51,891 nucleotides of DNA from Deltaproteobacteria bacterium. GTDB taxonomy: Bacteria; Myxococcota; JACRCW01. Positions within the stretch are counted from its first letter, which is position 1; the number at the start of each line of letters is the position of its first letter. Both the position numbers and the translations under genes were made by a program. Shown piece by piece: positions 18,784 to 28,049 of the stretch. The notes under the pieces are model-generated. The model saw nothing but the letters and a program-made list of their open reading frames with translations, searched no databases and was not told where the DNA came from. The stretch spans positions 1-51,891 of the forward strand of contig JACRCW010000097.1 of the NCBI GenBank assembly GCA_016218805.1. Direction: 5' to 3'.

Positions 18784-20497
18784 CCTGGGGATCCTTCACG
18801 TACAGGACCAGCTGCTGGCCCACGCGCAGCCGTCGGCGCCGGTTGAGCCCGTTCCATGCGGCCACACTGCGCACGTCCACGCCGTGCTTCACGGCAATGT
18901 CCCACAGCGTGTCGCCCTTGCGGACCACCACCTTCACGTGGCGGCTGCCCCGCGGGGGGGCGGCTTTCACCACCCGGCCGCGCCGCTCGGTGACGTCGTC
19001 GTCCAGGTCGCCCGCGGGGATCGCTCCGCCGGGTGGTACCGGGATGATCAGGTCTTCGCCGGGTTGCAGCTTCTGGTTGGGGAGGTTGTTTTCGGCAACA
19101 ACCAGGTCCGTGCGGGTCTGGTAGCGGGCGGCCACCGCGGCCAGCGTGTCACCGGGCCGGACATGGTGGCGGCGGTAACGCGCGCGCTCGCCCTCGGTCA
19201 GCGTGACCAGCCCGGCCTGGCACCGCTCCAGGCTGCGCGGGGGCACGCGCAGGTCAAAGGTGGGGTTGGCCGTGGTGGGCGGGGGCGTGATGGGCCGGCG
19301 CAATGCGGGGTTGAGCTCCAGCAGCACCTCCACGTCCGTGCCGCAGGCGCGCGCCACCGGGGCCAGGTGCAGGTTCTCCGTCAGCGTCAGCACGTCAAAC
19401 TCAAACGGCGCCAGCGGCTCAATCCCGTCAAACCCGTACTGGGCCGGGTCCCGCGCAATGGTGGCAGCAGCAAGCAGCTTGGGGACGTAGTTGCGCGTCT
19501 CCCAGCGCAGTGACCGCGTGCGGGCCAGCGCAAAGAACTCCCGCGTGCGCTGCCGGTGGATGGCGCGTGAAACCTTGCCGGGCCCGGCGTTGTAGGACGC
19601 CCACGCCAGGTGCCAGTCCCCCCAGGTGCGGTACAGCTCGGCCAGGTAGCGGGATGCCGCGTACGTGGCCTTGATGGGATCGCGGCGCTCGTCCAGCCAG
19701 TAGTTGACGGCGAGCCCCATGCGCACCCCGGTGGGACGGATGAACTGCCAGGGCCCGGCGGCGTGCGCAAAGCTGTACGCCTTGGGGGAGAACCCGCTCT
19801 CAATCATGGACAGGTACACCGTGTCTGACGGCAGCCCTTCCTCGACGAGGATCTTGCGCATCATGGGGCCGTACCGCCAATAGCGGGCCACCCACAGCCG
19901 GTAGTACTTGGCACCCACGCCCTGGAAGAAGGTGATCCAGCGGCGGACCATGTCGTTGTCCGCCATGGGGATGTCACCCGCCACGTCCAGCGGGCCGGAC
20001 GTGCGGCGGATGACCACGGTGCGCCGCAGGTAGTCCGCCAGCAGCGCCGCCTCCTCGCGTGATTGCGCCTCGCGCACGCGCTCGGACAGGCCCTCCGTCC
20101 CCAGCGCGCCCAGCATGTGCACGCCCAGCCGCGCCGGGGCGGCCACGCGGCGCAAGCCGCTGTCGTCGTCAACTGGGAGATCCACGGGTGGCAGCAGGTC
20201 CCGGCGCAGCGTGCGTTCCGGCGCCGGAGCCGGTGGCGTGGGGGCCGCGGGCGCTTCCGGCTCGGGCAGCTTTCCCTCGCCCCCCTCGCCGCCCGTCGTC
20301 GTCGCCTCCATGTCCTCGATGATGTCGCTGGCCGCGGGCTCCGCGTCCGGGGGCGGGTCCTCGTCGTCAGCGGGGTCCTCCGGCGGGTCCGGCGCGTCCA
20401 CGGGGAGGGGGCCTCCATCCGTCGCCTCCGCGGCGCGGCCGTCCGGCGCCGCCAGGCACAGTGCGAACACTCCAAGGACCGCCGGGATTCGCCGCAT
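18758..20497 (-). CDS. Membrane-bound lytic transglycosylase with two LysM domains (MltD-like)
   Basis: 579 residues: a signal peptide, a long acidic Pro-rich linker (about 25-95), a family-1 transglycosylase SLT domain with catalytic Glu in LSMIESGFSPKAYS and the AAGPWQFIRPTG and YNAGPGKVSRAI segments, then two LysM repeats (HHVRPGDTLAAVAARYQ and VVVRKGDTLWDIAVKHGV). It cleaves peptidoglycan with formation of 1,6-anhydro-muramyl ends. It starts 9 bp after the tetraheme gene and overlaps the TrmJ-like gene, so the three are likely one transcript. Confidence 0.93.
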   Translation of the reverse strand: MRRIPAVLGVFALCLAAPDGRAAEATDGGPLPVDAPDPPEDPADDEDPPPDAEPAASDIIEDMEATTTGGEGGEGKLPEPEAPAAPTPPAPAPERTLRRDLLPPVDLPVDDDSGLRRVAAPARLGVHMLGALGTEGLSERVREAQSREEAALLADYLRRTVVIRRTSGPLDVAGDIPMADNDMVRRWITFFQGVGAKYYRLWVARYWRYGPMMRKILVEEGLPSDTVYLSMIESGFSPKAYSFAHAAGPWQFIRPTGVRMGLAVNYWLDERRDPIKATYAASRYLAELYRTWGDWHLAWASYNAGPGKVSRAIHRQRTREFFALARTRSLRWETRNYVPKLLAAATIARDPAQYGFDGIEPLAPFEFDVLTLTENLHLAPVARACGTDVEVLLELNPALRRPITPPPTTANPTFDLRVPPRSLERCQAGLVTLTEGERARYRRHHVRPGDTLAAVAARYQTRTDLVVAENNLPNQKLQPGEDLIIPVPPGGAIPAGDLDDDVTERRGRVVKAAPPRGSRHVKVVVRKGDTLWDIAVKHGVDVRSVAAWNGLNRRRRLRVGQQLVLYVKDPQVGAAQKPR

Positions 20498-20506
20498 GAG
20501 TCCCCC

Positions 20507-22195
20507 CTACTTGGCTCCCGGTGACAAGTTCTGCAATGCCGCCGCACCGTGCCCGGGCCCCAGCACGTGCCGCAGTCTGTCTGCGTACACAAAGCTCTCC
20601 GTCGTGGGGATATGTGGGACCCGGTGGCATTCGCGGCATCCCTCTTCGCCCGGTGACAGGCGGATGTCCGCTTTCTCCTCGGTCTCTGCGTGCCGGCTGC
20701 CGGGGCCGTGGCACGTTTCGCACCCCACGTTGCCCCACTTGGGCGCTTCCGACACCTTGCAGGTGCCCCCCGGCAGCTCAAACCCGACGGAGTGGCAGCC
20801 CACGCAGTCGCGGTTGCCGGTGGCGTCCTTGTCCTGCAGCGTCTTCCACGCGCGCGCGTGCCCCAGCGCGCCAGCGCGGGCCCCGTCGTTGACCACGGCG
20901 CCCTTCCACTGCTCATACGCCTCCTGGTGGCACTCCGCGCACACCAGCGTGCCCACGTACGCTTGCGCGCCGGGCGGAGGTGGCGGGCAGGTGATGTTCT
21001 TCTCGCACTCCAGGTTGAGCGCGCGCAGGGACGCCTTGTACGCCAGCAACTCCTTTTCCACCGTCGGGTCGCCCGCCACCTGCCTGGTGAGCGGGAGCGC
21101 GTCAAAGCGGAATGTGTTGCGCACGGTCACGTTGGACTGGGTTGCGCTGGCGGGCGTCGCCGCCGCCGCACGCAGCTGCTGGGCCTTGTGCCGCCGGGCG
21201 TCTGCATTGGCGGTGTCTCCGCGCGCGGCAAAGTCCGCGGCCTGGTCCTCCAGCAGCTGCGCCCGCTTCACCGCGTGCTCCGCCTGGGCCCGCGCCGCAC
21301 GCCCACCGTCGTCAAACGCCAACCGGGCTCCACCCGGGGCGGGCAGCGTCACGTGCAGCCGGGCCAGGTACTGCCCCTGCTGACCGGCGGACACCAGCCA
21401 GGACCCGGGGACCACCTCCAGCGGTGTGGTGGGCTCCTCGCCGGGCTCATGGCCCTGGACCAGCACGTCAATGCCCTCCACCGCGCCCAGCAGCGCCACC
21501 GAGCGCGCGCGCGGCATCTGCGACAGCACCACCACGACGTGCGCCCCGTCTGCGCGCAGCGCTGCCACCTGCGCGCGCACGGCGCTTTCCGGGTTGCGCA
21601 GGGTGAGGCCATGCCACGTCACGGTGTTGTCTCCCGCCGGTGCGCCGGCATCCGCCGGCCAGGTGGCACCGGTGAATCCGACGCGCACACCCCCGGCCTC
21701 CTTCACGGTCCGGGCCACCACGCCGCCGGCGCCCTCCACGTTGGCCGTGACGACGGGAAGTCCCGCGCCGCCCAGGGTCTGCGCGCGGAAGGCTTCGCCG
21801 CGCGACAGGTCAAAGGGCCCCAGCCCGGTGAGCGCCAGGCCGCTGGCCCCAGCCGCGCGCACCAACAGCCGCACGCGTGCCTCCTCCTGGCACTGCGCCG
21901 CCGCGGGAATCTCCATCCTGTCGAACAGCAGGCTCCCCGTATCAAAGAACAGCACGGGCCCCGCGGCGCGCATGCGCGCCAGTTCCGCGTGGATGCGGTG
22001 GATGCCTCCCAGCGGATCCGCCGTGCACCCGCACGGCTCCACCCAGCCGCGCACGTGGGACGTGAACGCCAGCGTGACGGCGGGGGGGCCCGCGGGCATG
22101 GGCGCGCGGCGCGGACAGGCCATGGCCGCCAGGCAGGGGACAAGCAGCAGCGTCAGGGGCGCGCGTCGCAACTCGGTGTTCCTCCGGGCGCGCAT
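20507..22195 (-). CDS. Nucleotidase-like metallophosphoesterase fused to a tetraheme cytochrome domain
   Basis: 562 residues. The start looks like a lipoprotein signal (LLLVPCLAAMACPRR). Residues 40-300 resemble a UshA/5'-nucleotidase metallophosphoesterase (TLAFTSHVRGWVEPCGC, TGLGPFDLSRGEAF, VVVVLSQMPRARSV, VQGHEPG), but several canonical Asp/His ligands are replaced, so it may be inactive. The C-terminal 200 residues carry four CxxCH haem sites (CAECH, CVGCH, CETCH, CRECH), as in cytochrome c554-like multiheme proteins. Likely an envelope electron carrier. Heads the operon with the transglycosylase. Confidence 0.83.
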   Translation of the reverse strand: MRARRNTELRRAPLTLLLVPCLAAMACPRRAPMPAGPPAVTLAFTSHVRGWVEPCGCTADPLGGIHRIHAELARMRAAGPVLFFDTGSLLFDRMEIPAAAQCQEEARVRLLVRAAGASGLALTGLGPFDLSRGEAFRAQTLGGAGLPVVTANVEGAGGVVARTVKEAGGVRVGFTGATWPADAGAPAGDNTVTWHGLTLRNPESAVRAQVAALRADGAHVVVVLSQMPRARSVALLGAVEGIDVLVQGHEPGEEPTTPLEVVPGSWLVSAGQQGQYLARLHVTLPAPGGARLAFDDGGRAARAQAEHAVKRAQLLEDQAADFAARGDTANADARRHKAQQLRAAAATPASATQSNVTVRNTFRFDALPLTRQVAGDPTVEKELLAYKASLRALNLECEKNITCPPPPPGAQAYVGTLVCAECHQEAYEQWKGAVVNDGARAGALGHARAWKTLQDKDATGNRDCVGCHSVGFELPGGTCKVSEAPKWGNVGCETCHGPGSRHAETEEKADIRLSPGEEGCRECHRVPHIPTTESFVYADRLRHVLGPGHGAAALQNLSPGAK

Positions 22196-22277
22196 GGATA
22201 CCCTCTTCCGTGCGCAGTTTCAGCCCCGCCGTGCGGGGATTGGCGGCGCCCCCGGGAGGTGGGCCATCATCGGCCCC

Positions 22278-22841
22278 ATGGCGGAGCCCCGCGTGGAGAC
22301 CGGCGGTGGGACGGGTCGGGCGCTGGGCGCGCTGGACCGGGCGCTGGACTGGCTGCTGCCGCTGACGTTGCTGGGGGGCGTTCTGTTTGCGCCGGAGTGG
22401 CTGGTGCAGTGGGCGTTTGAACGGCGCCTGCGCGCCGGCGCCCGCAGCCTCCCCGGGGCGCTTGCCGCGGTGGACCCGCACGGGTTCCTCGTGGTGGAAG
22501 TGCCGGGCCGGGAGGAGGTGCGCATCAACGTCCGCGGCACGCGCCGCGTGTCCTGGATGGTGCTGCCGCGCGTGTGGGGCGTGCGGAAGACCGCGTGTGA
22601 TCTGGTCCGGTTTGACACGCCTGCGGGGAGTTTTCTCGTCGAGAATCCGCCCGCGGGCCTCACGCGGCTGCTGCGCGCCGCCGGTGGCCGCGTGGACACG
22701 CTGGGCTACGGGCGCACCGTGGAATGGGCTGCGCTGGCGGTGTGGTGGGGCGTGCTGGCGCTGGTCCTGTACGGCTACTTCCCGTGGCATGGCTTGGCGG
22801 AGGCGTGGCGCACCTGGCGTGCGGACGTCCAGCTGCCCTGA
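22278..22841 (+). CDS. Small membrane protein, unknown function
   Basis: 187 residues from the ATG at 22278. There are hydrophobic segments near the start (WLLPLTLLGGVLFAPEWLV) and the end (WAALAVWWGVLALVLYGYF), with a roughly 100-residue domain between them that is Arg- and Val-rich. No family recognised. It is divergent from the tetraheme operon and convergent with the hydrolase gene. Confidence 0.65.
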   Translation: MAEPRVETGGGTGRALGALDRALDWLLPLTLLGGVLFAPEWLVQWAFERRLRAGARSLPGALAAVDPHGFLVVEVPGREEVRINVRGTRRVSWMVLPRVWGVRKTACDLVRFDTPAGSFLVENPPAGLTRLLRAAGGRVDTLGYGRTVEWAALAVWWGVLALVLYGYFPWHGLAEAWRTWRADVQLP

Positions 22842-22878
22842 CCGCGGGTAGGAACGCCAAAGCAAACGCCACGCGGTG

Positions 22879-23985
22879 TCAGCGCCGCCGGCGGGCCAGC
22901 CCCAGCGCGACGACCAGCACCGCCCACCCCACGGCTCCGCCGGCAGAGGTGCAACCGGTCACCTCGGCGTGCCAGTCGTTGGTGCGCTGCTGCTCCAGGA
23001 ACGCGTGCGCGCGGCTCAGTACCTCGTCGCGCGTTGCGTCAATCTCCATCAGCAGCTCATGCCGCGCACCGGGCAGCTGTTGCCGCGTGCAGTCGCGCGC
23101 GGCACGGCACACCGCGTCCTGCCCGTCGTTGCGCACCACGGTGTCCGCGCCGGATTGGAGGATCAGCGTCGGCGCCAGCAGCCGCCGCGCTTCGCGCCGG
23201 GCGGACCCCGCGGCACCAAACGCCTGCTGCACCCAGCGGTAGGTCACGCCCCCCATGCGCAGCTGCGGGTAGCGGTCCGGCAGCGCCTGGTTGAACTCCC
23301 AACGCACGCGGCTGCGGGACACGCGGTTGTCCGCAAACTCCCCGTGCTCAAACCCGCCCTGCGTGAGCCCGTATTCGTCGCCCTGGGCGGTCAGCACGCC
23401 GCCCCAGCCCAGGCCCTGCGCTACCGGTTCCGGAAACGGGGCGGTGTAGAAACGGTGCATGGGCGCGCACAGCACCAGCGCGTCCACGGCGTGCGTTTCC
23501 CGCTCCAGCAGCCGCGTGGCAATGAGCCCGCCCATGGAGTGCGCCAGGATGAACACCTTGCGGTGCTCCCCCCGCGCCACCACCGTGTCCAGGAACGTGC
23601 CCAGGTCATCCACGTAGTCCTGGAAGTGCTCCACGTGCTGGCGTTCCGGGTCCTCCAGCAGGCGCTGGGACAGGCCCTGGCCGCGGTGGTCATACATGTA
23701 CAGCGAGTACCCCCAGTCCCGCAGGTCGTAGAACACCTCCGTGTACTTGAGATGGGACTCCGTCCGCCCACCCAGGATGACCACCGCCACGTCACTGGCC
23801 GCGGTGGGGAAGCTGACCGCGCTCAGGTGCACCCCGCCGCGCCCCACCAACGTCTCCATCACGCGGTGGTCAAAGTAGTAGGATTCGGCCAGGGCGCGGC
23901 GGTCCTGCGCGTACGCCGCCGTCTCCGGGAGCGCGCGCGCCCACGACGCAGCCAGCAGGACCGCAACCAGGGTCAGACGGGTCAT
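22879..23985 (-). CDS. Alpha/beta hydrolase (lysophospholipase-like) with MYXO-CTERM-like tail
   Basis: 368 residues from the ATG at 23985. A signal peptide (LTLVAVLLAASWARA) precedes a serine-hydrolase fold: nucleophile elbow LAHSMGGLIA, catalytic Asp in LILQSGADTVV and His in LPGARHELLME, with YMYDHRGQGLS typical of monoglyceride lipases/lysophospholipases. The C-terminus is a Cys in TGCTSAGG, one TM helix (VGWAVLVVALGLA) and RRRR, matching the MYXO-CTERM sorting pattern that anchors myxobacterial proteins at the cell surface. Substrate is probably a lipid ester. Confidence 0.88.
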   Translation of the reverse strand: MTRLTLVAVLLAASWARALPETAAYAQDRRALAESYYFDHRVMETLVGRGGVHLSAVSFPTAASDVAVVILGGRTESHLKYTEVFYDLRDWGYSLYMYDHRGQGLSQRLLEDPERQHVEHFQDYVDDLGTFLDTVVARGEHRKVFILAHSMGGLIATRLLERETHAVDALVLCAPMHRFYTAPFPEPVAQGLGWGGVLTAQGDEYGLTQGGFEHGEFADNRVSRSRVRWEFNQALPDRYPQLRMGGVTYRWVQQAFGAAGSARREARRLLAPTLILQSGADTVVRNDGQDAVCRAARDCTRQQLPGARHELLMEIDATRDEVLSRAHAFLEQQRTNDWHAEVTGCTSAGGAVGWAVLVVALGLARRRR

Positions 23986-24083
23986 GGCCGCCGGCTTGGC
24001 CGGACGCTGGCGCCGGGTCAAGCCCACCTCCCACCAGGGCGGCCTTGCGGGTGGCAACCTGCCGCTGCTAGACCTTTTCCCTT

Positions 24084-24101
24084 TCCAACCAGAGGGTTGG
24101 A
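24084..24101 (+). promoter_or_regulatory. Short hairpin in the Hsp70 upstream region
   Basis: TCCAACC-AGAG-GGTTGGA is a perfect 7-bp stem with a 4-nt loop, 61 bp upstream of the hsp70 ATG. It does not match the CIRCE consensus. Its role is unknown. Confidence 0.3.
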
Positions 24102-24162
24102 CGGGGGCCGCGCGCGCGCGGCTTGGTCCAAACGTCGCATCAAGCGTCCGGGTGGCAATCAT

Positions 24163-25686
24163 ATGGGCGACATCATCGGTATTGACCTGGGCACCACCAA
24201 CAGCTGTGCCGCGGTGGTGGACAACAAGGGGCAGGTCAAGCTCATTCCCTACAAGGGCGGGGAGTACACCATCCCGTCCATCTACGCCGTCGACGACAAG
24301 GGCAATGAGCTGGTGGGTCACGAGGCCAAACGACAGTGGCAGCTCAACCCCCGCAAGACCGTGTACGGCGCCAAGCGCCTCATCGGGCAGCCGTTCAAGG
24401 GCGAACTCGTCAACAAGATGGGCGAGTACTTTGCCTACGAGATGAAGCGCGGCCAGGAGGACAACGTCCTCATTGGGCTGGGGAAGACCGACTTCAACCT
24501 CACGCAGATCAGCTCCAAGATCCTGGACAAGATCCGCAACGTGGCCGCGGACTACCTGGGCAAGCCCATCAGCCGCGCCGTGGTCACCGTCCCCGCGTAC
24601 TTCAATGACCGGCAGCGCCAGGCCGTCAAAGAAGCCGGCCGGATGGTCAACATTGACGTGGTGCGCATCATCAATGAGCCCACCGCGGCCGCGCTTGCCT
24701 ATGGCGTGCAGCGCAACGTCAACCAGACCATTGCCATCTTTGACCTGGGCGGCGGCACGTTTGACATCAGCGTCATTGAAATCCGCGGCAAGACCTTTGA
24801 GGTCAAGGCCACCGGCGGTGACATCTTCCTGGGCGGTATCGACTGGGACAACGCGATCATTGACTACATCCTGGAGGACTTCAAAACCAAGAACGGGATT
24901 GACCTCAAGGGCGACCCCATTGCCATGCAGCGCATCAAGGACCTGGCTGAGCGCTCCAAGATTGACCTCAGCGTGCGCGCTGAGGCGCCGTTCAACATCC
25001 CGTTTGTCACCATGACGCCCGAAGGCGAGCCGCTGGACATTGACCTGGTCATCACGCGCCAGAAGGTCAATGAACTCACGCAGCCGCTGGTGGACCGCGC
25101 CATCAGGATCACCACCGAGGTCCTCAAGGACGCCAAGGTCGCCGTCAACAAGCTGGATGAGATCCTGCTGGTGGGCGGGCAGACGCGCTGGCCCGCGGTG
25201 CAGGAAGCCGTCACCAAGTTCTTTGGCCGGCCGCCCAGCAAGCACGTCAACCCCGACGAGGCGGTGGGCATTGGCGCGGCCATCTTTGCGCACAGCCTGG
25301 AAACCGACGCGGTGGATCAGCGCATCCAGCTGCTGGACGTCCTGTCACGCGCCATTGGGATTGAAGACGCCGCGGGCAACATGTTCAAGATCTTTGACCG
25401 CAACGCGCCCGTGCCCAATGCCAAGGCGCAGCTGTTCACCACCGCGCAGGATGACCAGAACGAGGTCATCATGCGCATCTACCAGGGCGAGCAGAAGAAG
25501 GCCCGGGAGAACCAGCAGCTGGGCGAGTTCACCTTCAGCGGGCTGCGCGGCGGCAAGGCCGGCAGCGTGAAGGTGGAGGTGCTGTTTGACGTGTCCTCCG
25601 AAGGCATCCTCACCATGAGCGCCAAGGACCGCGACACCGGCAAGGAAATGAAGACCACCGTCAAGGTGGAATCCGGCGACGCGTAA
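24163..25686 (+). CDS. Hsp70/DnaK-like chaperone lacking the C-terminal lid
   Basis: 507 residues from ATG 24163; DnaK is about 640. The nucleotide-binding domain is complete: IGIDLGTTNSC, VVTVPAYFNDRQRQA, INEPTAAALAYG, FDLGGGTFDISV, LVGGQTRWPAVQ. The substrate-binding beta domain is also present (LLDVLSRAIGIE up to DVSSEGILTMSAKD). The helical lid and the disordered tail of DnaK are missing, and the protein ends shortly after the beta domain. No dnaJ or grpE lies alongside, so this is an accessory Hsp70, not the main dnaK. The longer open frame upstream overlaps the divergent hydrolase gene and is not coding. Confidence 0.92.
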   Translation: MGDIIGIDLGTTNSCAAVVDNKGQVKLIPYKGGEYTIPSIYAVDDKGNELVGHEAKRQWQLNPRKTVYGAKRLIGQPFKGELVNKMGEYFAYEMKRGQEDNVLIGLGKTDFNLTQISSKILDKIRNVAADYLGKPISRAVVTVPAYFNDRQRQAVKEAGRMVNIDVVRIINEPTAAALAYGVQRNVNQTIAIFDLGGGTFDISVIEIRGKTFEVKATGGDIFLGGIDWDNAIIDYILEDFKTKNGIDLKGDPIAMQRIKDLAERSKIDLSVRAEAPFNIPFVTMTPEGEPLDIDLVITRQKVNELTQPLVDRAIRITTEVLKDAKVAVNKLDEILLVGGQTRWPAVQEAVTKFFGRPPSKHVNPDEAVGIGAAIFAHSLETDAVDQRIQLLDVLSRAIGIEDAAGNMFKIFDRNAPVPNAKAQLFTTAQDDQNEVIMRIYQGEQKKARENQQLGEFTFSGLRGGKAGSVKVEVLFDVSSEGILTMSAKDRDTGKEMKTTVKVESGDA

Positions 25687-25690
25687 CCGT

Positions 25691-27364
25691 TCAGTTCACC
25701 ACGCCGCCCACCACCGCGTGCACCACGCGGCCCCGCCACAGGCTTGCCGGCACCCCGGGGTCCACCCCCGGTGACAGCACCACCAGGTCCGCCCAGCGGC
25801 CCGGCTCCAGCGTGCCCACCTGCTCTTCGCGGGACACCGCGTAAGCGCTCCCAACCGTCCAGGCGCGCACCGCGTCGTCCCAGCTCAGCGCCTGGTGCGC
25901 GTTCCAGCCGTCCTTGGGGTCACCGTTGGCATCCCGGCGCGTGACCGCCACCGCCAGCCCCCACAGCGGGTTGGCGCTCATCACCGGCCAGTCCGTGCCA
26001 AACGCGAGCACCGCCCCCGCGTCCCGCAGGCTCTTCCATGCAAACGTGCGCGGCAACCGCGCAGCCCCCAGGTTGCGCGACCACACACCCTCGTCCGGGT
26101 TGGGGCCGCCGGGGTTGGCGTGGAACGGCTGCATGCTGGCAACCACGCCCAGCCTGGCAAACCGCGGCATGTCATCAGGATGCACGCACTCAATGTGCTC
26201 CACGCGGTGGCGCGGGTGCTGCGCCGGGTGGGCGCGCTGCGCTTTCTCATATGCATCCAGCGACGCGCGCACCGCCGCGTCCCCAATGGCGTGCAGCGCG
26301 ACGGGAAAGCCCGCGGCATGTGCGCGTTCCACCAGCGGGTCCAGCTTCTCCGGCGGCAGCGCCGGCGTGCCGCGCTCCGTGCTGCCCGCGTACGGCTCCA
26401 GCATCCACGCCATGCGCGACTCAATGACGCCGTCCACAAACCCCTTGAGGAACCCGAACCCGACACGCGGCCCGCGGTGCGCGTCACGCAGGACGGCATA
26501 CGCGGCCAGGTCCCCGTTCAGCGGCAGCGACACGGTCACCCGTAACGGCAGCCGCCCGCGGCGGTCCAGTTCGTCCAGCAGCGAGAACGTCTCCGCGCCG
26601 GGGGCGATCTCGTCCACGCTGGTCATGCCCAGCGACCGCAGCTCGCGGGCCGCGCGCTCCAGCGCGGCCAGTTTTGCGGCGCGGTCCGGTGCGGGTACCG
26701 CCTCCATCATGCGGCCCTGCGCGCCCTCCAGCAGCGCGCCCTCCGGCGTTTTCCCGTCGGCTTCGCGCGCAATGCGGCCCTCCGGCGGGTCCACCGTCTC
26801 CGCCGTGATGCCCGCCGCGTTGAGCGCCGCCGAGTTGGCCCATCCCGTGTGCCCGTCATACGCGCGCAGGAACACCGGCCGGTCCGGCACCACGCTGTCC
26901 AGGTCCGCGCGCGTGGGGAACTTCCCGTCCGGGACAATGCCGTACTGCCAGCCGCGGCCCTGGACCCACGGCAGCGCCGGGTGCGCGTCCGCAAACGCTT
27001 TCACCGCCTTGAGGGTGTCCGCCATCGTTGTCGCGGCAAAGAGGTCCACCTGGCCAAGGGACAGCCCGCCCCCCAGCATGTGGATGTGCGCGTCGTGGAA
27101 TCCGGGGAGGACCAGCGCGCCGTTCGCGTCCAGCAGGGTGGCGGTGGAGGGGACTTTCTCCCGCAACACCGCGGCCGGGCCCACCGCGCGGATGATGCCG
27201 CGTTCCGCCAGCAACGCGTCCGCACCGGCGGGCGCTCCGTGGATGCGCGCGTTCACGACGAGAAGGTCCCCAGTGGGCGGCGCAGGCGGGGCCACCGCGG
27301 CACGGCGGCCGCCGCACGCGGCAAGGACGGCAACGGGGAGGATGACGGCGTACGAGCGAACCAT
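25691..27364 (-). CDS. Lipoprotein amidohydrolase (YtcJ-like, amidohydrolase 3)
   Basis: 557 residues from ATG 27364, where a lipobox (AVLAACGG) follows at once. The upstream extension of the open frame lacks this logic. It has the metal motif GFHDAHIHMLGG and later ALHAIGDAAVR, HRVEHIECVH and FGTDWPV, the layout of YtcJ-type metal-dependent hydrolases that act on amides or formamides. Convergent with hsp70, 4 bp apart. Confidence 0.9.
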   Translation of the reverse strand: MVRSYAVILPVAVLAACGGRRAAVAPPAPPTGDLLVVNARIHGAPAGADALLAERGIIRAVGPAAVLREKVPSTATLLDANGALVLPGFHDAHIHMLGGGLSLGQVDLFAATTMADTLKAVKAFADAHPALPWVQGRGWQYGIVPDGKFPTRADLDSVVPDRPVFLRAYDGHTGWANSAALNAAGITAETVDPPEGRIAREADGKTPEGALLEGAQGRMMEAVPAPDRAAKLAALERAARELRSLGMTSVDEIAPGAETFSLLDELDRRGRLPLRVTVSLPLNGDLAAYAVLRDAHRGPRVGFGFLKGFVDGVIESRMAWMLEPYAGSTERGTPALPPEKLDPLVERAHAAGFPVALHAIGDAAVRASLDAYEKAQRAHPAQHPRHRVEHIECVHPDDMPRFARLGVVASMQPFHANPGGPNPDEGVWSRNLGAARLPRTFAWKSLRDAGAVLAFGTDWPVMSANPLWGLAVAVTRRDANGDPKDGWNAHQALSWDDAVRAWTVGSAYAVSREEQVGTLEPGRWADLVVLSPGVDPGVPASLWRGRVVHAVVGGVVN

Positions 27365-27429
27365 CCGGCGGGTGTACCAGGGCGCGGCCATCCGGGGCAG
27401 GTGCCTGATGCGCGTGGTACGGTCACGCC

Positions 27430-27999
27430 ATGGTCGCTCACGCCCGCAAGGCGCCCACCTACGAGGACATCCTCGCCCTGCCCGAGCACCTGGTGGGCGA
27501 AATCGTCGCCGGCGAGTTGGTCGTGATGCCCCGGCCGGCGCCACGCCACGCCAGCGCGGCGACGTCACTGGCCGGTGACCTGAACGGGCGGTTCCAGCAT
27601 GGACGCGGCGGCCCCGGCGGCTGGTGGATCCTCATGGAACCGGAGCTGCGGCTCGGCATTGACCGTGACTACGACACGGTGGTCCCGGACATCGCCGGGT
27701 GGCGCCGTGAGCGCCTTCCCGAGTTGCCGGAAACCGCGTCTTTCTCCCTCCCCCCTGACTGGGTGTGCGAGGTCCTGTCGCCCGCCACGGCACGGCTCGA
27801 CCGCGCGCTGAAGATGCCGTTCTACGCGCGGGCCCGCATGGGGCACCTTTGGCTCGTGGACCCCCTGGTGCGCACGCTGGAGGCCTACCGCAACGTCGAG
27901 GGCCGTTGGCTCGTCCTGGGCGCCTGGAAGGACGCGGACGTGGTCCGGGTGGAGCCTTTTGACGCGGTGGAGGTGGCGCTGGGGCCGCTGTGGGGATGA
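27430..27999 (+). CDS. Uma2-family (DUF820) endonuclease-like protein
   Basis: 189 residues. The PD-(D/E)XK-like core typical of Uma2 proteins is visible: MEPELRLG, VVPDIAGWRRERL and VCEVLSPATARLDR, then HLWLVDPLVRTLEAY. These are common stand-alone proteins of unknown biological role. No toxin or transposase partner is seen. Confidence 0.85.
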   Translation: MVAHARKAPTYEDILALPEHLVGEIVAGELVVMPRPAPRHASAATSLAGDLNGRFQHGRGGPGGWWILMEPELRLGIDRDYDTVVPDIAGWRRERLPELPETASFSLPPDWVCEVLSPATARLDRALKMPFYARARMGHLWLVDPLVRTLEAYRNVEGRWLVLGAWKDADVVRVEPFDAVEVALGPLWG

Positions 28000-28049
28000 C
28001 CGCTCCCGCGGGAGTCACAGACGGCCGTTGGTGAACACGCGGCGGCGTG

